A stretch of DNA of 64,000 nucleotides from Apricaphanius iberus (GCA_028564705.1 JAPXFQ010002399.1:1619501-1683500); one strand, 5' to 3'; counted from the first letter of the stretch, positions 41,320-54,112 are shown. A program made the numbers and translations. Notes: a model not told the origin generated them from the sequence alone.

Positions 41320-42805
41320 CACATATACAGACTAAACAACTCAGCTTCCTCCCTAGTTAAGCTACAGGAAACTAGTATCAACAAAACCAGATAAGCTAAA
41401 GGTGCTGAACTGCATCAGGTGACTCATCATTCTGGAGCAGATTTATTTCTTCTTGAGTACATGTCAGAGAAAATATGATCATACAATATTACCTACATTC
41501 CTCTCAACATGCCTGTACAGAGCTCTGAGATATGAGCAGAAGTCTTCATTCATGAATCTCCACTGAAAATTCCCTTCCAGTAGGACCCAGGGAGTGGGGA
41601 TGGGGGGTGACTTGAAAAACAACAGGACAACTCAACAAAGTCGGCAACACCTGAATGCTGCAGATCACTCCGCTCTGACGAGTTGCCACATGTGCTCCGC
41701 CTGTTACTCAATATCCTACAGCTGCTCATATAAAGACTTTAAGAGGGGAATGAATGAGGTCAGAGTGTTCCTAACTAACAGATAAGCTGAAGAGCAAAGA
41801 AGCCGTTTGGATCTGAGGAGGGTGGACCCTGACACCAGGTAGGTACTCTATTATTAACAAGGTATTTAAGGGTAAAAATAAAAAAGGTTTATGGAGCATG
41901 TGACCTGAATAGTTTAAGGGTTACATTTATCAGCTGCTGCCCTGCTATACACTCTGCTTTGAGCTGGTTGACTGTTCCGGCTGTACCAATCTGGTAACAC
42001 CTAGGAGACGTATCAGTTCTACACACACACTGCTAGAGTTCAGTATTTCTACCAGTAAACAGAACCGGCAGATTGAGCAAAAATGACCAAGTTAAAAGTT
42101 ACACACTGTAATGACACACAACAGAGAATGTTTCCTTCAAGAAAAAGTTGTCACTGGTTAGCCAATGTGTTTGTCAGGTTGTGAGATTTTAAATCTTGTG
42201 CATTAAATTAATTTTTTTAACTATTCTCTTTAATTTATTGCTCTTTATTTTGTGCCAAAGAAGTCTGCAGCCAAATTTGTGCCTTTGTAGTTCTAGTTGT
42301 TTGGACCAAACAATTTCAGGATGTTCCTATAATGCTTTGTAACACATCTCAGTAGCTCATACTAGACACACTTTACAACAGAACGTTATTCTACCTGTAG
42401 ATGCAGAGCTGATTGTACAGCTAAGGAATCCCAGTAGGTCCCAAAGACAAACCCCAATAAAAAATAGCACAGAGATGATATCCCTTAATAGACTCTTAGC
42501 TGATACCGATGCTAAACACTACTACTTACTTTGTAGCCTTTTCAGTTTTACTTATGAACTTCAGTTCTTTATCTTGGTTGGAAACTTTAAATATTTCAAC
42601 CAAAGAGACTTTTTTAAACAGCCATATATTTATAAGTCCTTTATTATATTGGTGAAAACATAAAAAGGACAATTTTAATGTATATGGCATGAAACCATCC
42701 TTAAAGTCTAACAATTATAAAAACCACAGCCGCCAGTGAAAAGTTCAAATCGGCGAATACTTAAAAACTCCTTTAAAAATGCTTAATAAATACAGACAGC
42801 GGTAA
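41320..42805. other. Mostly unclassified DNA; holds a possible promoter and first exon
   Basis: Apart from the TATA-like candidate near 41728 no gene or element was identified. Sequence from about 42060 onward is AT-rich and non-coding. Confidence 0.4.
41726..41839 (+). promoter_or_regulatory. Candidate TATA box and untranslated first exon
   Basis: CTCATATAAAGAC (41726-41738) is a good TATA element. About 100 bases downstream GACACCAG|GTAGGTAC (GT at 41840-41841) is a strong splice donor. The intervening stretch could be a short 5' untranslated exon of a gene extending to the right. No matching coding exon was found in the window, so this is only a candidate. Confidence 0.25.
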
Positions 42806-42807
42806 AA

Positions 42808-43788
42808 CTACAGTGTTGGTTCTGTTGGACCTCAGTGCAGCATTTGACACTGTTGATCACAAAATATTACTGGAACGATTAGAAAACTGGGTCGGACTCA
42901 CTGGTACAGCTCTTCAATGGTTCGAATATTACCTAAAAAAATAGGAAGTTCTTTGTGTCAATTGGAAATCCCAGGGCTCCATCCTGGGGCCCCTCCTGTT
43001 CAATATTTATATGCTCCCACTAACCAAGATTATAGCAGCCAATCAGATTAGCTACCATAACTATGCAGACGACGCACAGCTATACATTACATTATCACCA
43101 GGTGACTTTGATTCTATCCAGACCTTAAATGAATGCATTGAACAAATCAACGACTGGATATCCCATAACTTTCTCCAGCTAAACAGAAACAAAACAGAAG
43201 TAATTATTTTTGGACCTAAGGAGGAACGATCCAATGTCAGCACACAGCTTCAGCTAATACAACTAAAAACGACTCATCAGGCCCATAATCTAGGTGTAAT
43301 AATGGACTCAGACCTGAACCCCCAAGGTCACATAAAGGCAATAACAAGGTCAGCTTTCTATCAGCTGAAGAAAATTTCTAGGATTAAAGGAATGATGTCA
43401 CAGAAGGACCTTGAAAAACTGAACCATGCATTTATCTTTAGTCAGATTGATTACTGCGACAGCGTCCTCACAGGCCTACCTAAAAAAATCAATCAGACAG
43501 CTGCAGCTGATCCAGAACACTGCTGCCCGTGTTCTCACTAGAACTAGGAAAGTAGAACACATCACCCCATTTCTTAAGTCCTTCCACTGGCTCCCTGTAG
43601 CTCAGAGAATAGACTTTAAAATACTCCTACTTGTTTATAAATAATTGAACGGTTTATCACCAAAGTATGTTGGAGATCTGCTGTCACTACATCAACCCAG
43701 CAGACCAATGAGGTCCTCCAACTCTTGCTTACTTAATACTCCTAGAACTAAACAAGGAGAGACAGCTTTCAGCTTCCATACTCCAGAG
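42808..43788 (+). pseudogene. L2 reverse transcriptase, truncated and frameshifted
   Basis: The first catalytic block [12 protein letters not shown] is near 42830, an in-frame TAG is at about 42942, and [17 protein letters not shown] is near 43060. The 176-residue frame 43011-43541 continues through [20 protein letters not shown] and [20 protein letters not shown]; a shift then leads to [20 protein letters not shown] (43500-43640). The carboxyl end is beyond the SINE. Not functional. Confidence 0.87.
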
Positions 43789-44030
43789 TGACTGTGACTG
43801 AGTGGTAGAGTAGTTGACTTGCAATCGGAGGGTCGTAGGTTTGATTCCAGCTTCCTCCAGTCACATGTCGATGTGACCCTGGGCAAGGCACTTAACCCCA
43901 AAAACATCGTCCTACCGAGCCATGTTTGCTATCGGCGTATGAATGTGAATGGGTGAATGTGGCTTCAATGTAAAGCGCTTTGAGTGGTCAGTATGACTAG
44001 AAAAGCGCTATATAAGTTCAGTCTATTTAC
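43789..44030 (+). mobile_element. tRNA-derived SINE inside an L2 copy
   Basis: The same family as 17071-17323: head with GAGTGGTAGAGTAGTTGACT and GGTTTGATTCC, body GGGCAAGGCACTTAACCCC, tail AAAGCGCTTTGAGTGGTCAG ... AAAAGCGCTATATAAG. The L2 coding sequence resumes at ATGTGGAATAAACTTCC directly after it. The second promoter box carries a T where the better copy has C, so it is probably inactive. Confidence 0.83.
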
Positions 44031-44439
44031 AAATGTGGAATAAACTTCCAGACAAATGCAAAACGCTGAATCGTTAGGCTCTTTTAAATCAAAGATTAAA
44101 ACTCTACTATTCAGAGCTGCTTTTGAATCTTAAATTGCGCTTTCTGATCACTTTTTGTTTTGTTTACCCGATTGCATAACTTTGTTCCTTAAATAATTTT
44201 TTATTGTTGCTGTTTAATTTCTATTCTTACTTTTTTATTTATTTTTTAAGTGATTGTGTATTAATAACATACATTTGTTCCTTACATTATCTTTTCTTAC
44301 TGATTGATTACTGTTAAACTTATATGTTTTGTTTGTAATCATGTGGTATCATTATCACTGAATCATGTAAGGCACCTTGAATTGCCTTGTGTTGAAAGTG
44401 TGCTATAGAAATAAAATTGCCTTGCCTTGCCTTAATATT

Positions 44440-45268
44440 ACCTTACCTTAATGTTCCAAAAAAATTTTTTATTAAGAATTAAATTCTACCCCTTATTCAA
44501 ATACCTTTTTTAAACCCTAAATGAACATTTTTTAAGAAATAAATCAAAATAAGAGACTCGAGTGGCTTCAATAAATACCATTAGCCTATATTATATGTAT
44601 ATATATTTTGAAATCATGTTAGTAATTTTAATTGAAGGCTTATTTTCTTATATCTTTGAAACATTTGATGAACTTTTATTATATTGATGGCTCGGACCTT
44701 TGGTTTAGTATGTGTGGGTCAATAAAGCTGATTCTCAATTCACCTGCTAAAGCTAACCAGGTACTGACTGATGGCCCAGAACTCTAGGGCCCAGTCCGAT
44801 TACGAGTGCTGAAACCAGCGGGTCTTTCCACCTCTGTTTGTATTTTTGAAAGAATTTTCACTTGTGAGGATGTGGTGGGTACCAGGGATTTTAAAAGCAG
44901 CGGTTGTTGTTAGCAATGTGACCTGCCTGTTTTTGCATGATAGTGGTTCGTAGTATTTACCTTTTTTCTTTTGTTGCTTCGAGGATGGGTTCAAAACACA
45001 ACACATGTACCTACTAGTGAAACCGTTTTTTGGGACAATATCCCCCTCTGCTCCATGCTGCAACATCTTTTGCAGTTTAATTTCTTGCTCTTGAGAGGAG
45101 GGAGGACTCGGGGACAGAGCTGCCTACGTCTGCATTTGGGATTGGTTTGGAGTAAGTAATGACTAGTAATAAGCTACCTGATACGCTACAATAAAAATGG
45201 AAGGGAAACTTATTTTTATCAAATTTTTTTATCAAACCCTTTTTTTTTCAGTTGCACCGCATGTATAT
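44440..45268. other. No recognisable gene
   Basis: AT-rich sequence and some repeat-like DNA (44770-45250). The open frames on both strands near 44800-45160 overlap and carry no domain. A TTTTTTATCAAATTTT-type phrase near 45215-45230 recurs near 47498-47512, on the other side of the L2 at 45270-47470. Confidence 0.35.
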
Positions 45269-45725
45269 CAATGAATAGATCATCATCATTCTTTATTTAT
45301 ATAGCGCTTTCAGTGGCCAAATAGCACCCAAGGCGCTGAACACGGCAAAACCATACAGATATAGAAAAAAGGCACATAAAAACCAAACAAAACCACTGTA
45401 AAACCAAAATAAAACCAAAAGTATATAAAAAACTAAAATTATTATTCAGTAATCCCTAAAAGCAAGAGTGTAAAAGTGTGTCTTTAGCTGCTTCTTGAAA
45501 AGCGACAGCGTTGGCGCAAGCCTGACAACGAGAGGTAATGCATTCCAGAGCCTAGGAGCCATATTTGAGAAAGCTTGACCGCCTACCTCCTGTAAGAAAT
45601 GGGAAGCCAGTGGAGGGAGGCCAGGACAGGTGTGATGTCCTCATAACGTGTAGTGCCTGGCAGCAGAATTCTGCACAACCTGGAGCCGATTAAGAGAAGC
45701 CTGATTAAGACCGCTGTATAAAGAA

Positions 45726-47060
45726 TTACAGTAGTCCAGGCGAGAAGTTACAAAAGCGTGGACAACTGTTTCCAGGTAGGCACGGGACAACTAACGCAAG
45801 AAAGGGTAATTGGGAAAAGGCCCAAAAATTTGCTGGGTCGGATGGATTCATTGGATGGTTTTTAAGAAGTGGGGTAACTGCAGCATTCTTGAGAGGGAGT
45901 GGGACACAGCCAGACTCTAAACTATTATTAATTATAGTTAAAACACAGGGACCAATTGAAGGGAAAACATCCTTAAAAATGTTTGCAGGAAGCACATTAT
46001 CTGGGGAGCCAGGTGGCCTCATGCTGTATATAACCTTTTCAAGGGCAGATAGGGATAAACGGTGGAGAGAATAACAGATGGAGGTGTATAGGTAGGAGAG
46101 TCATAGGCTGGAGCCTGAATCAATGCTCTAGCTTTTGCCACTTTGCCTACAAAGAAATTGAGAAAGTCATTATATTTCCAGATCCAGGACGTCCAGTTCA
46201 AAGTTATGAACATGGTACGAGGATTCCGAGGATTGGAATCAATAATGTTGGCTAGGTAGTTAGACCTAACATTGTACCATGCTGATAGCGAGCCCAGCAG
46301 TCCTTTAAGATTTGGCGAGAGACCTGTAGTCTGTCTCTTTTCCACTTACATTCCGCTCTCCTGCATTCTTGTCTAAGAGCCCTTATAGTGGAATTCCTCC
46401 ATGGCTCGGCATGGCATCTAGGCGGCCTAAGATGAGCCACAGCAACAAAGTCCAGGAGAGACTCACAGAGGGAATTAAATTGCAGGAGAAACTCATCCAA
46501 ATTAACAGGCATTAAACCATACAGAAGATTTAAAAAAATAATTAGAATTCTCGAGCTGAAGAACGGCTGATACACCGCTGCCTTCTAGTTGGTTCAAACG
46601 GCACCCTAGGAGTAGAAAGATTATTAAACTCAAATAAAATAGGCTTATCATCAGAAAGAATGTCATTGCCAATTTTAAGGTCACAATAGGTAGGCTAAAG
46701 GTGAGCACTAGGTCCAAGATGTGTCCTCCAGCATGAGTAGGGTTATTGACATGCTGACAAAAATTAAAAGAGTCAATAACATTTAAAAAGTCTTTAGCCA
46801 TTGACTTTGATGGGAAGCAAATATGTATATTAAAGTCACCAATCAGAAGTACGTATTCATATTTCGCCATTAACCCCCCCAGAAATTCAGTGAAATCCAT
46901 AATAAAGGACGAGTTATATTTGGGGGGACGATAGATCAATACAGCAAGCAAAACAGGGGAGGAGCCGAGTTCCCACACACAAAATTCAAAGCTGCGAGGC
47001 TGTACCTCCAAAGAAAGCTGTTTACAGATAAAGCAGGATCTAAAAATGACCAACAGCCCG
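45726..47060 (-). pseudogene. L2 ORF2, endonuclease to early reverse transcriptase
   Basis: Segments from the amino end: VLIYRPPKYNSSFIMDF (about 46940), VLLIGDFNIHICFPSK (46850), NFCQHVNNPTHAGGHILDLV (46730), the linker CHAEPWRNSTIRALRQECRR (46390), and DNVLPANIFKDVFPSIGP (45960) with FWAFSQLPF, a degraded YRPISNLPF. Several frameshifts; the catalytic core is missing. Confidence 0.83.
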
Positions 47061-47234
47061 CCACCTCTACCTGCAGCTCGAGAGACATTAAGAAAGGAGT
47101 AGACCCGACCGCTGCATCATCCATGTACCTCCGGGGAAACGCCCTTCCAACCGCAGCTGTGCCCGCGGCTTCACCAGGTGTCCGCCACGTCCGCCATGCC
47201 GTCTCATGCGTCGTCGCCCGCGAGGCCTAATTAT

Positions 47235-47465
47235 TCACCGAGACAGAGGCTCAGGCAATAACGAAGAGAAGGTGATGTAATTTGGGAAACGGTAATCATA
47301 ATCAATGTCGGGGGTAAATAATGTATGGCCCCTGGCCAGCTCCAACGGAGTTTCTCTATCAAATGTCAGGCGAGCGCTAGCACTCCATGAGCAGCAATCA
47401 AAAACCAGGAAAACAGTAGAAAAGAGCCAGAGGGACTGAAAGCAAGCCATGTACAGCGGCGCCAT
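47235..47465 (-). pseudogene. Short 5' ORF of the L2 element, 76 aa
   Basis: Starts MAPLYMACFQSLWLFSTVFL, a strongly hydrophobic leader resembling a signal peptide, then a hydrophilic tail ending LLPEPLSR. It lies at the 5' end of the third L2, upstream of the endonuclease frame. I do not recognise it as an ORF1; it may be a leader peptide or chance. Confidence 0.3.
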
Positions 47466-47479
47466 CTTTTTCTATCTAC

Positions 47480-49540
47480 CAAATCTGTCTGCCCTTTTTT
47501 TTATCAAATTTTCGTCCAGCACTATTCAGTACTACTGTAGAAACTAATATCTACAGTCTTCGTTATATCCATTCTTCTGGGTGCAGCCAATCAGCACCAG
47601 GGGAAAATAAATGCCGCTCCTGAACTGGATGCTTTGTAGACGTCAGCCAATACTGACTCAAGTAGCATTGTCCAACACAGCACTTTCTTTCCAATATTTT
47701 ACACATGCACTATGATAAATGCTGTGAATGCGCAGATTTTCTTTGGAGCCACATTCAACAGACAGATCCTTGAATACAGAACCGTGAATAGGTGGGGCTC
47801 CACTGTATGTGGACACAATACCTGGACATGATTATTCTACACTGATTTTAGATTCTTTAAGAGACATTACTGGAGAGAAGCATTTTTGCGTCAAAGAACA
47901 TTACTAAAATCTCATCTGTTTTCATAGTGATTACAGCATCATTAATTATCTTGAGTCTCATTTATAAAACTTTATGAAGAATTCTTACAAAAACCATACT
48001 TAAGCTTAGCAAAAAGAAATGACTAACATCTTGTAGGTTACTGATCTATCAAACTTTGAGTACACCCATTCTGCTTTCTAAATCCCATTCTCCCTAGAAA
48101 TGTGCTCAGGTGCTTTTGGATTGTATCCCACCTTCTACACACCCACTTTCCATCCTAAATGGTTGGTGTGTTCCTTTAGTATTTATATTTGTGCTTGACA
48201 CAATTAATGCACCAATGAGTGCACTTGTTATATAATCTTAAGACATATATATGAACATACCATGATATAATTCTTAAATGCAACATAATTATTTTCATTC
48301 AGGTTCTCATTATTCTGAGTTCATGGAGGGTGCTGACTGTTCGTTGTATGTATGTCTGTGTGTCTGAAAATGTGTATTAAATTAACCATCTCACATCATG
48401 TGGACCTTTTTCCACCACTTTATTTCTATAAATCACAAACGTTGCATAGAAAGTGGCTTTTCAGACCCCATTCTGTCCGTTAGCAAGCTTTATACATGAG
48501 GCTTAATGCTTTCTCTCTAGTCTCTGCTTTCTTTCTTACTAGCAGGCCTATCTTTCTCCAAATGTGAAACACTGTCCTCTCAAACCGTAATCATATGATG
48601 AATCTATATATGTGTGTGTGTGTGTATGTATATATTTATATGTGTATGTATGTATCAGTGTGAAGCTGGGCTTTTGATCTGCTCAGCTTCAGGGGAGCAG
48701 AGCTGAAGGGAAACTGCCTAGGTTTAGATTTCAACTCTTTCATGCTGACGCATCCAAAGAGATGATGAATACAGATAAACCAGGAAATGGAATCAGCATC
48801 CTGTCTTCAACATAATACGATTGTCCATTTGAGCTACCCTAAAGTCAGCTAATGTGGTAGCTATCTAAACACCATAATGCAATTAAAGGTTGTATATGGA
48901 ACATTTCATAAAAAGTTACATTGAAAAAAAAACCCACAGGGCTTTTAGATGGGTGCAGAATGAACATTACCTTAATTTATATTTGAATGAAAATATAATA
49001 AAATGTGCATTTAAATCAGGCATGACAATGACGTTATGTCTACATCTACCAGCCAGCAGTGGGCGCAGGTTGTGTGTTGACAGATACGGTCTCTATGATC
49101 CAACTATATGGTCAGCACAGCTGGGCTGGTTCTGGGAAGAATGGTGGAGTCAGCAAGTCCAGCAGCTGCTTCAGAGCGCCAGAGATATTGTTATCCATCT
49201 AAGGAGAGGAGTGACCGCAGAAGAACGGAAACTAGAGTAGTTTTAGCTGAAGCCTACACTAGATGGACCAACATAAAACATTTCTACACCATCAAACCCA
49301 CACAGAAACGGAGACTTTCCTCCTGGATTGGTAAGCTAACTCACTAGCTAACTTTGCTAACGTTAGTTGTTAGCTAAACTCCTCTAGGATACATTCCTTA
49401 CTCTTCACATTTCAGATTGGTCAATGGGCGTATCAGCAGCAAACCTGGCAACCCAACACCTGGAATTATGTTTTTATTGTTGTAACTACAACCTCGATAC
49501 ACTAGATGTCGCTATCGTGCTAATGTTCCATATCCATTCG
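47480..49540. other. Non-coding and unclassified repeat DNA
   Basis: Positions 47510-47815 look like part of a dispersed element but have no clear termini. A TG microsatellite is at 48606-48626. The frames 48890-49240 and 49108-49347 overlap and show no known domain. Confidence 0.35.
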
Positions 49541-49740
49541 TTAAAAGCCTTCAGTTGATCCAAAATGCTGCAGTAAGAGTTCTGATGAATATTAAAAACA
49601 AAGATCACATTTCTCCTCCTTATAAAGCCCTTAATAATCAGCTCCATCGTACATCAGAGATCTGATTGTTCCATATGTTCCTAGCAGAGCACTTTGTTCT
49701 CAGAATCCAGGTTTACTGGTAGTTCCTAGGATTTCTAAAT
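49541..49740 (+). mobile_element. L2-clade LINE fragment with internal deletion
   Basis: Encodes the IKSLQLIQNAA-type block followed, after loss of about 70 bases, by KALNNQLHRTS and the VPRISK end, as in the carboxyl third of the intact ORF2. It is a dead remnant. Confidence 0.8.
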
Positions 49741-49744
49741 AATT

Positions 49745-51445
49745 ATATTCTAAATAATTATTTCTTATCTAATAAAGAAAGGAGAAAAATCATATAAAAA
49801 CTATGCTGTGTTAACACACACGCAGATGACTTCCAATTCAAGTAAAATATAGTTTTCAGTGGGTTTTCAAATGTTTGTCATGTCAGAATACTGAAGCAAT
49901 CACTGCCAAATGTGCAAAGACACACCCTTTCTACTGTAGCAATATGTAGAAAGACTGAGTGAATGTTGCAGAAAGCAGTGTGTCAAAATCAGCCTGGTAC
50001 AAAATGTTCTCAGTCTGACAGTCTCTGGTTCTAATCAAGCTTAAGAACCCCAGTCATAGACACCCCTCACTTTTACTTGTCACTACATTTAGATTTTTAC
50101 ACTTGTTTAATTTCAAAGAAGTTCTAATGCTTGGAATGTGGTGACAATGGTCCTGTTTCTACTTTCAAAATTAAAATGACTTTTTCAAGACTTATTTCAA
50201 AGATTTTAGGTTCAAAGAAGAAGTATTCAGTTTAGGTTTCATCAGTCTAAAAACTCAATTCTAAACCAGACATGATCACATTTAGTCCAGATACCTTATG
50301 AGGTAAAGTATTTAGATTTCCAACAATTAATTCAGTCTGCCTCATCTCATTTTCCACTGCAGGGACCAGACCAGCTGGGACCATCTCCAGTGGGTGGGCT
50401 CATCATATGCTGCCTAGAGTATATAGTTACACAATGCATTTACTTTTTGTTCTGTCCAGATAAAGCACTATAAATTTGTTTAAACGGCAAAACAAGTCCT
50501 ACAGTTATAAAGTAATGTTACCACAGTAACTTCTACAACAGTATTTAATTTAACGTTTACTTGGGTTTGCTGAATCCCTAGCACTTTATGTATTGTACTC
50601 CCTATTCATCTTTAGAAAGATAATTTTCCCAGGGATCCAGATCCTCTGGATGTGCAATACATGACCTAAAAATAGAAATATATTTCGGCTTTTCAGCAGC
50701 TTTTAAATTTATGCAGTTCACTTTTATTTTGCAGCTCTGGACAAATTTTACTTCATCGCAGCAAGGGCAAATGTTTCGATCTGATTTGAAAATGTTGTTG
50801 AACTCCTGATCTATTGGACATCATTTTCGAAAATGAAATTTGGAATTATTGTTTCAGTTAACAGCCATTAATGTTCAAAAGACAAATGCTTAGGTTGCAC
50901 TATGGATTCCACAAACCGGTGTATGATGAAACTGTAAATCAAAATATAAGCTGATAAATTTGACATTTTTATTGGACAGGCATATAAAAAGTTCAGAAAT
51001 AAAAATTCAGTCACACATGTCTGTGGGTCATGTGTGTACAATCTCTCCCAGAAGCCCAGGAAGGTTTGATTGAAGGCAGCATCGTGTCATCTCCTCCCTT
51101 CATAAGCCAACTTCCTGCATCTGTTCATCAAAAGAACATGAAGATCCCGCTGGGCCTTGTACTGTTTGTATTGCATTGTCATCTTCCCCCTGCCAAAACA
51201 AAAAGGACAAATAGAAGTGATAAAAGTCCACTTTAAAGACATCTTTAAGAATTGCTTGCACAAAGCTGCTGGATAGAATCATCCTTTACTGTCCAAACAG
51301 AGGGGAAATTCAACTTTAACAGCTGCAAAATTACATGTAATAGACAAACATTACATTCCTTAGAGATAAATATAATAAACTGAATTAATGGAGCAGGGGG
51401 CTGAATTTCTAAAATAACGGCAGTCGTGAGTTTAATTTCTTAAAT
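49745..51445. other. No recognisable gene
   Basis: Unique-looking AT-rich DNA. An acceptor-like TTTTCCACTGCAG at 50350-50362 and a small frame at 51030-51236 were examined and gave no recognisable product. Confidence 0.4.
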
Positions 51446-51447
51446 CC

Positions 51448-51560
51448 GGACCCCTTTTATGGAGGACCAAAACTGACATAATTAAAAATTAAGTAAAACC
51501 ACATACATATTGCTTTTCCTTTTCCTTAAACTTGCATTTTTGTCAAAATATATATATATA
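51448..51560 (-). repeat. Dispersed MITE-like repeat, one end
   Basis: Contains ATGGAGGACCAAAACTG and TTGCTTTTCCTTTTCCTTAA. The same two phrases occur in reverse complement at 54470-54562, so this is one of two copies in opposite orientation. Ends in an AT repeat (51549-51560). Confidence 0.6.
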
Positions 51561-51749
51561 ATATAATTCATTTTATTATATATATCAAGTTCTGCCCATA
51601 GCAGTATATTTATGATTCATGAAATAGGGAATCAAACGCGGTAAAAAGTCTATACTTTTAAAGATAAAATTGGAAGAAGTTGGTTTGGACATAGGTTTAT
51701 CTAACTTTAGTTGATTTTAGTTTCTCCACCACAACAGGGGAAATGTGGA

Positions 51750-53040
51750 TAGTATAGAATAAAATATTCCTTTAGTTGTTCCACAACGGGAAATTAGGTT
51801 GCAACAGCAGCAAAAAACATGTACAAACAGAACATAACAAACACAATTTTTACAAAAGACAAATATTTACATCACGTACTATAGTTACAAAAGCAGGGTA
51901 CTGTATAGTTAAATTAAAAAAGTAGGTGTGCAATTTTTCCCGTAAGTTGTTATATACAGTGTGTTAAAAAGTAATGTGCAAGTTATAACAGTGTTGTTGT
52001 TTAGTACAACTTAACAGCGCTGATGTAAGCATCTATGTTTGTTGGGAGAAGTTTAGATTGTGGAGTCTGACAGCTGCAAAGCAGAAGGACCTGCAGAATC
52101 ACTCCTTTATCATCTAGGATGCAGCCGTTTGTCACTGAAGAAGCTCTGTGGTTCAGCTACATTTCCATGCATTGGGGGGAGACCAATGGCCGCTGGCTGC
52201 TCTGCTTTGTGACCGCATACCATGGAGGTCACCATTGCTCCTCCATTGCTGTAGTACCTCCATTTGGCCGCTAGGCTCCCATTGAAAAGCATTGGACTTT
52301 AGACACGTTAAAAACAACTTTAATGCCCGGTGCCTATTTTTTTTTAAACTTTCCATGGCTACATATTCTTCCTGAGATAATGCTGGGCTCGTCAAAAACA
52401 TAGGAACCACGCTGGTTTTCGTAAGATAATTTTTTAAAATCTTGCATAATTAATGAGGGGGCCGGACTTTGATTGACAGGTTGTTTTGTTTGAATTTAAT
52501 TATAGTAACACTACATTTTAATAATTATTTCAAGTTACTAGTTCTTACCTTTTGAGGTTTGAGAAATTGGAGAACCGTCGGAGGAGCGCAGATACGGCAG
52601 CAGACAGGCATGGGGCTATTAGCCTTTAGCTTAGTTAGCCAGGTTTAGCATCAGAGCTAAAGATGCGGGAGCAGAATGGGCGTTATTACGACCGAACTAC
52701 ACGCCCCCGCGAGGGCAGAGTCTACAGTGAAGATCCCGCCCCTATGCCCTTTTTAGGAACATGCTTCGTCAGAGCTGGGGGGGAGGAGTCTGTGAATCCG
52801 CCATGAATTCCCCGATGAAAGTCATTCTGGTAAACGGGGAGGAGTGAGGAGGCGCTGTCTATTCTTTTTTACAGTCTATGGGTGAGATACTGTCCATCAG
52901 AGATGTTATTTTGGCCAACGTCCTTCTGTCTCCCACAACCTGCACTGGATCAAGGGTGCATCCTAGGACAGAGCTGGCCTTCCTGATGAGTCTATCCAAC
53001 CTGTTCCTCCAGATGTTGTGTAATCTGGGCGTCTGCATGT
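51750..53040 (-). mobile_element. Rex1-like LINE 3' region, interrupted
   Basis: The left end TTTAGTTGTTCCACAACGGG resembles the 3' tail sequence of Rex1-like LINEs, and 52040-52110 and 52885-53030 read on the minus strand like the carboxyl end of their polyprotein (DSSGRPALS-type and GDRRTLAKITSLMD near 52890-52950). The stretch between is a separate insertion. Identification rests on short segments. Confidence 0.5.
52112..52882. mobile_element. Unclassified insertion in the Rex1-like LINE
   Basis: Splits the LINE similarity between about 52110 and 52885. It ends with CTATTCTTTTTTACAGTCTATGG, a phrase common at the edge of fish DNA-transposon MITEs. Interior frames on the minus strand (52110-52410) have no domain. 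Termini and class are not established. Confidence 0.4.
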
Positions 53041-53044
53041 TTCA

Positions 53045-53780
53045 ACATTAGCAGAGCTCATGCTTACTTTATTAAATTTGATTTCTAACAAAATATAAAG
53101 AATGTACTTAAGTCTGTAAGCTCACGTTACCCCATAACAGAGATTTACCGGATCGAGCGGGCCTAAGCGTTGCTATGGTAACGTTTCCCTTGCCTCTTGT
53201 AGCTTAACTTTAATTCAGGCAATGTTATCAAGCTCAAAACTGATACTACAGCGGAAAAAAGTCTGTAATACATGCTTATATGTATTTCTATGAGTAAAGG
53301 ATTAACTACATTTGAAGTTGGCTTGAGTAGCCTACAGCACCTACAAACTGAATTTGCAGCCTTTGCAATACATATGCATAGCAAGCCTAAAATAACTTTA
53401 TTATAGTGTATTAGCACTTCCAAAAGTATACAACTAAATACATAACTAAACACGCTTGACTTACAATCATTCCAGGGGTTGAAGCCGAGGGAGAAGCCCT
53501 CTGAAGAGCCATCAAGACGGACTTCTCCTGCTCGGAGAGATCCGACCGGCAGCGCCTATGTTGCTTTAGTTGAGCCGGAATTGACTGGGGGCGTGGTTTG
53601 CAGTGGCTGACCTGGCATGCACAATCATTCTGCTTATGGATCCTGCTCCTTCCTGGCTAATGACCAATACTAGAGGAGTTGGACCAAGAAGGGCCGCCTT
53701 CCTCTTTTGCTTAATGAAGCAGAAATGCATACGGTAAAATAAATAGAGAGACGAGGGAATGTAAAAACAAGAATGCATGT
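53045..53780. other. No recognisable gene
   Basis: Non-coding sequence. The minus-strand frame at 53163-53453 has hydrophobic stretches but no recognisable family. Confidence 0.4.
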
Positions 53781-54112
53781 TTTGCAGCAAAAAGGTTGTG
53801 GGCTCGTATCCCAGCCCAGGACCTTTCTTCATGGAGTTTGTATGTTCTCCCCGTGCATGCGTGGGTTCCCTCTGGGTACTCCGGCTTTCTCCCACAGTCC
53901 AAAAACATGAATGTCAGGTTAATTGATCACTCTAAATTGTCCTTAGGTGTGAGTGTGTGCGTGCATGTTTGTCCTGTCTGTCTCTATGTGGCCCTACGAT
54001 GGACTGGCGACCTGTCCAGGGTGTACCCCACCTCTCGCCCGTTGACAGCTGGAGATAGGCACCAGCCCCCCCGCGACCCCTGGAGGACTACACAGTCCTA
54101 TGGATGAATGGA

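Larger units (their letters stand above)
42808..44437 (+). mobile_element. L2-clade LINE, second subfamily, with nested SINE
   Basis: A 5'-truncated L2 starting within the reverse transcriptase ([20 protein letters not shown], about 42820). Its 3' end is CACCTTGAATTGCCTTGTGT ... AAATAAAATTGCC followed by TTGCC repeats (44370-44435). The tail repeat differs from the GAATT tail of the intact subfamily. A SINE interrupts it at 43789-44030. Confidence 0.88.
45270..47470 (-). mobile_element. L2-clade LINE, third subfamily, internally deleted
   Basis: The 3' end is at 45270-45345 (reverse complement of a GCGCTATATAAATAAAGAAT tail with ATGATGATC repeats) and the 5' end near 47470. The endonuclease and the start of the reverse transcriptase are readable, but the RT core, including the catalytic boxes, is deleted near 45750-45800. 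No esterase-type ORF1 is present. The 5' part instead carries a short frame at 47235-47465. Confidence 0.85.

Noticed and set aside
43789..43860. tRNA gene
   Set aside because: SINE head, with a degraded B box and the same non-tRNA body.
50350..50420. Possible exon after TTTTCCACTGCAG
   Set aside because: No recognisable product, no convincing donor, and no neighbouring exons.
53163..53453. Minus-strand frame with hydrophobic segments
   Set aside because: Composition is AT-rich with Ser/Cys/Leu runs, no family recognised, no start or splice context.
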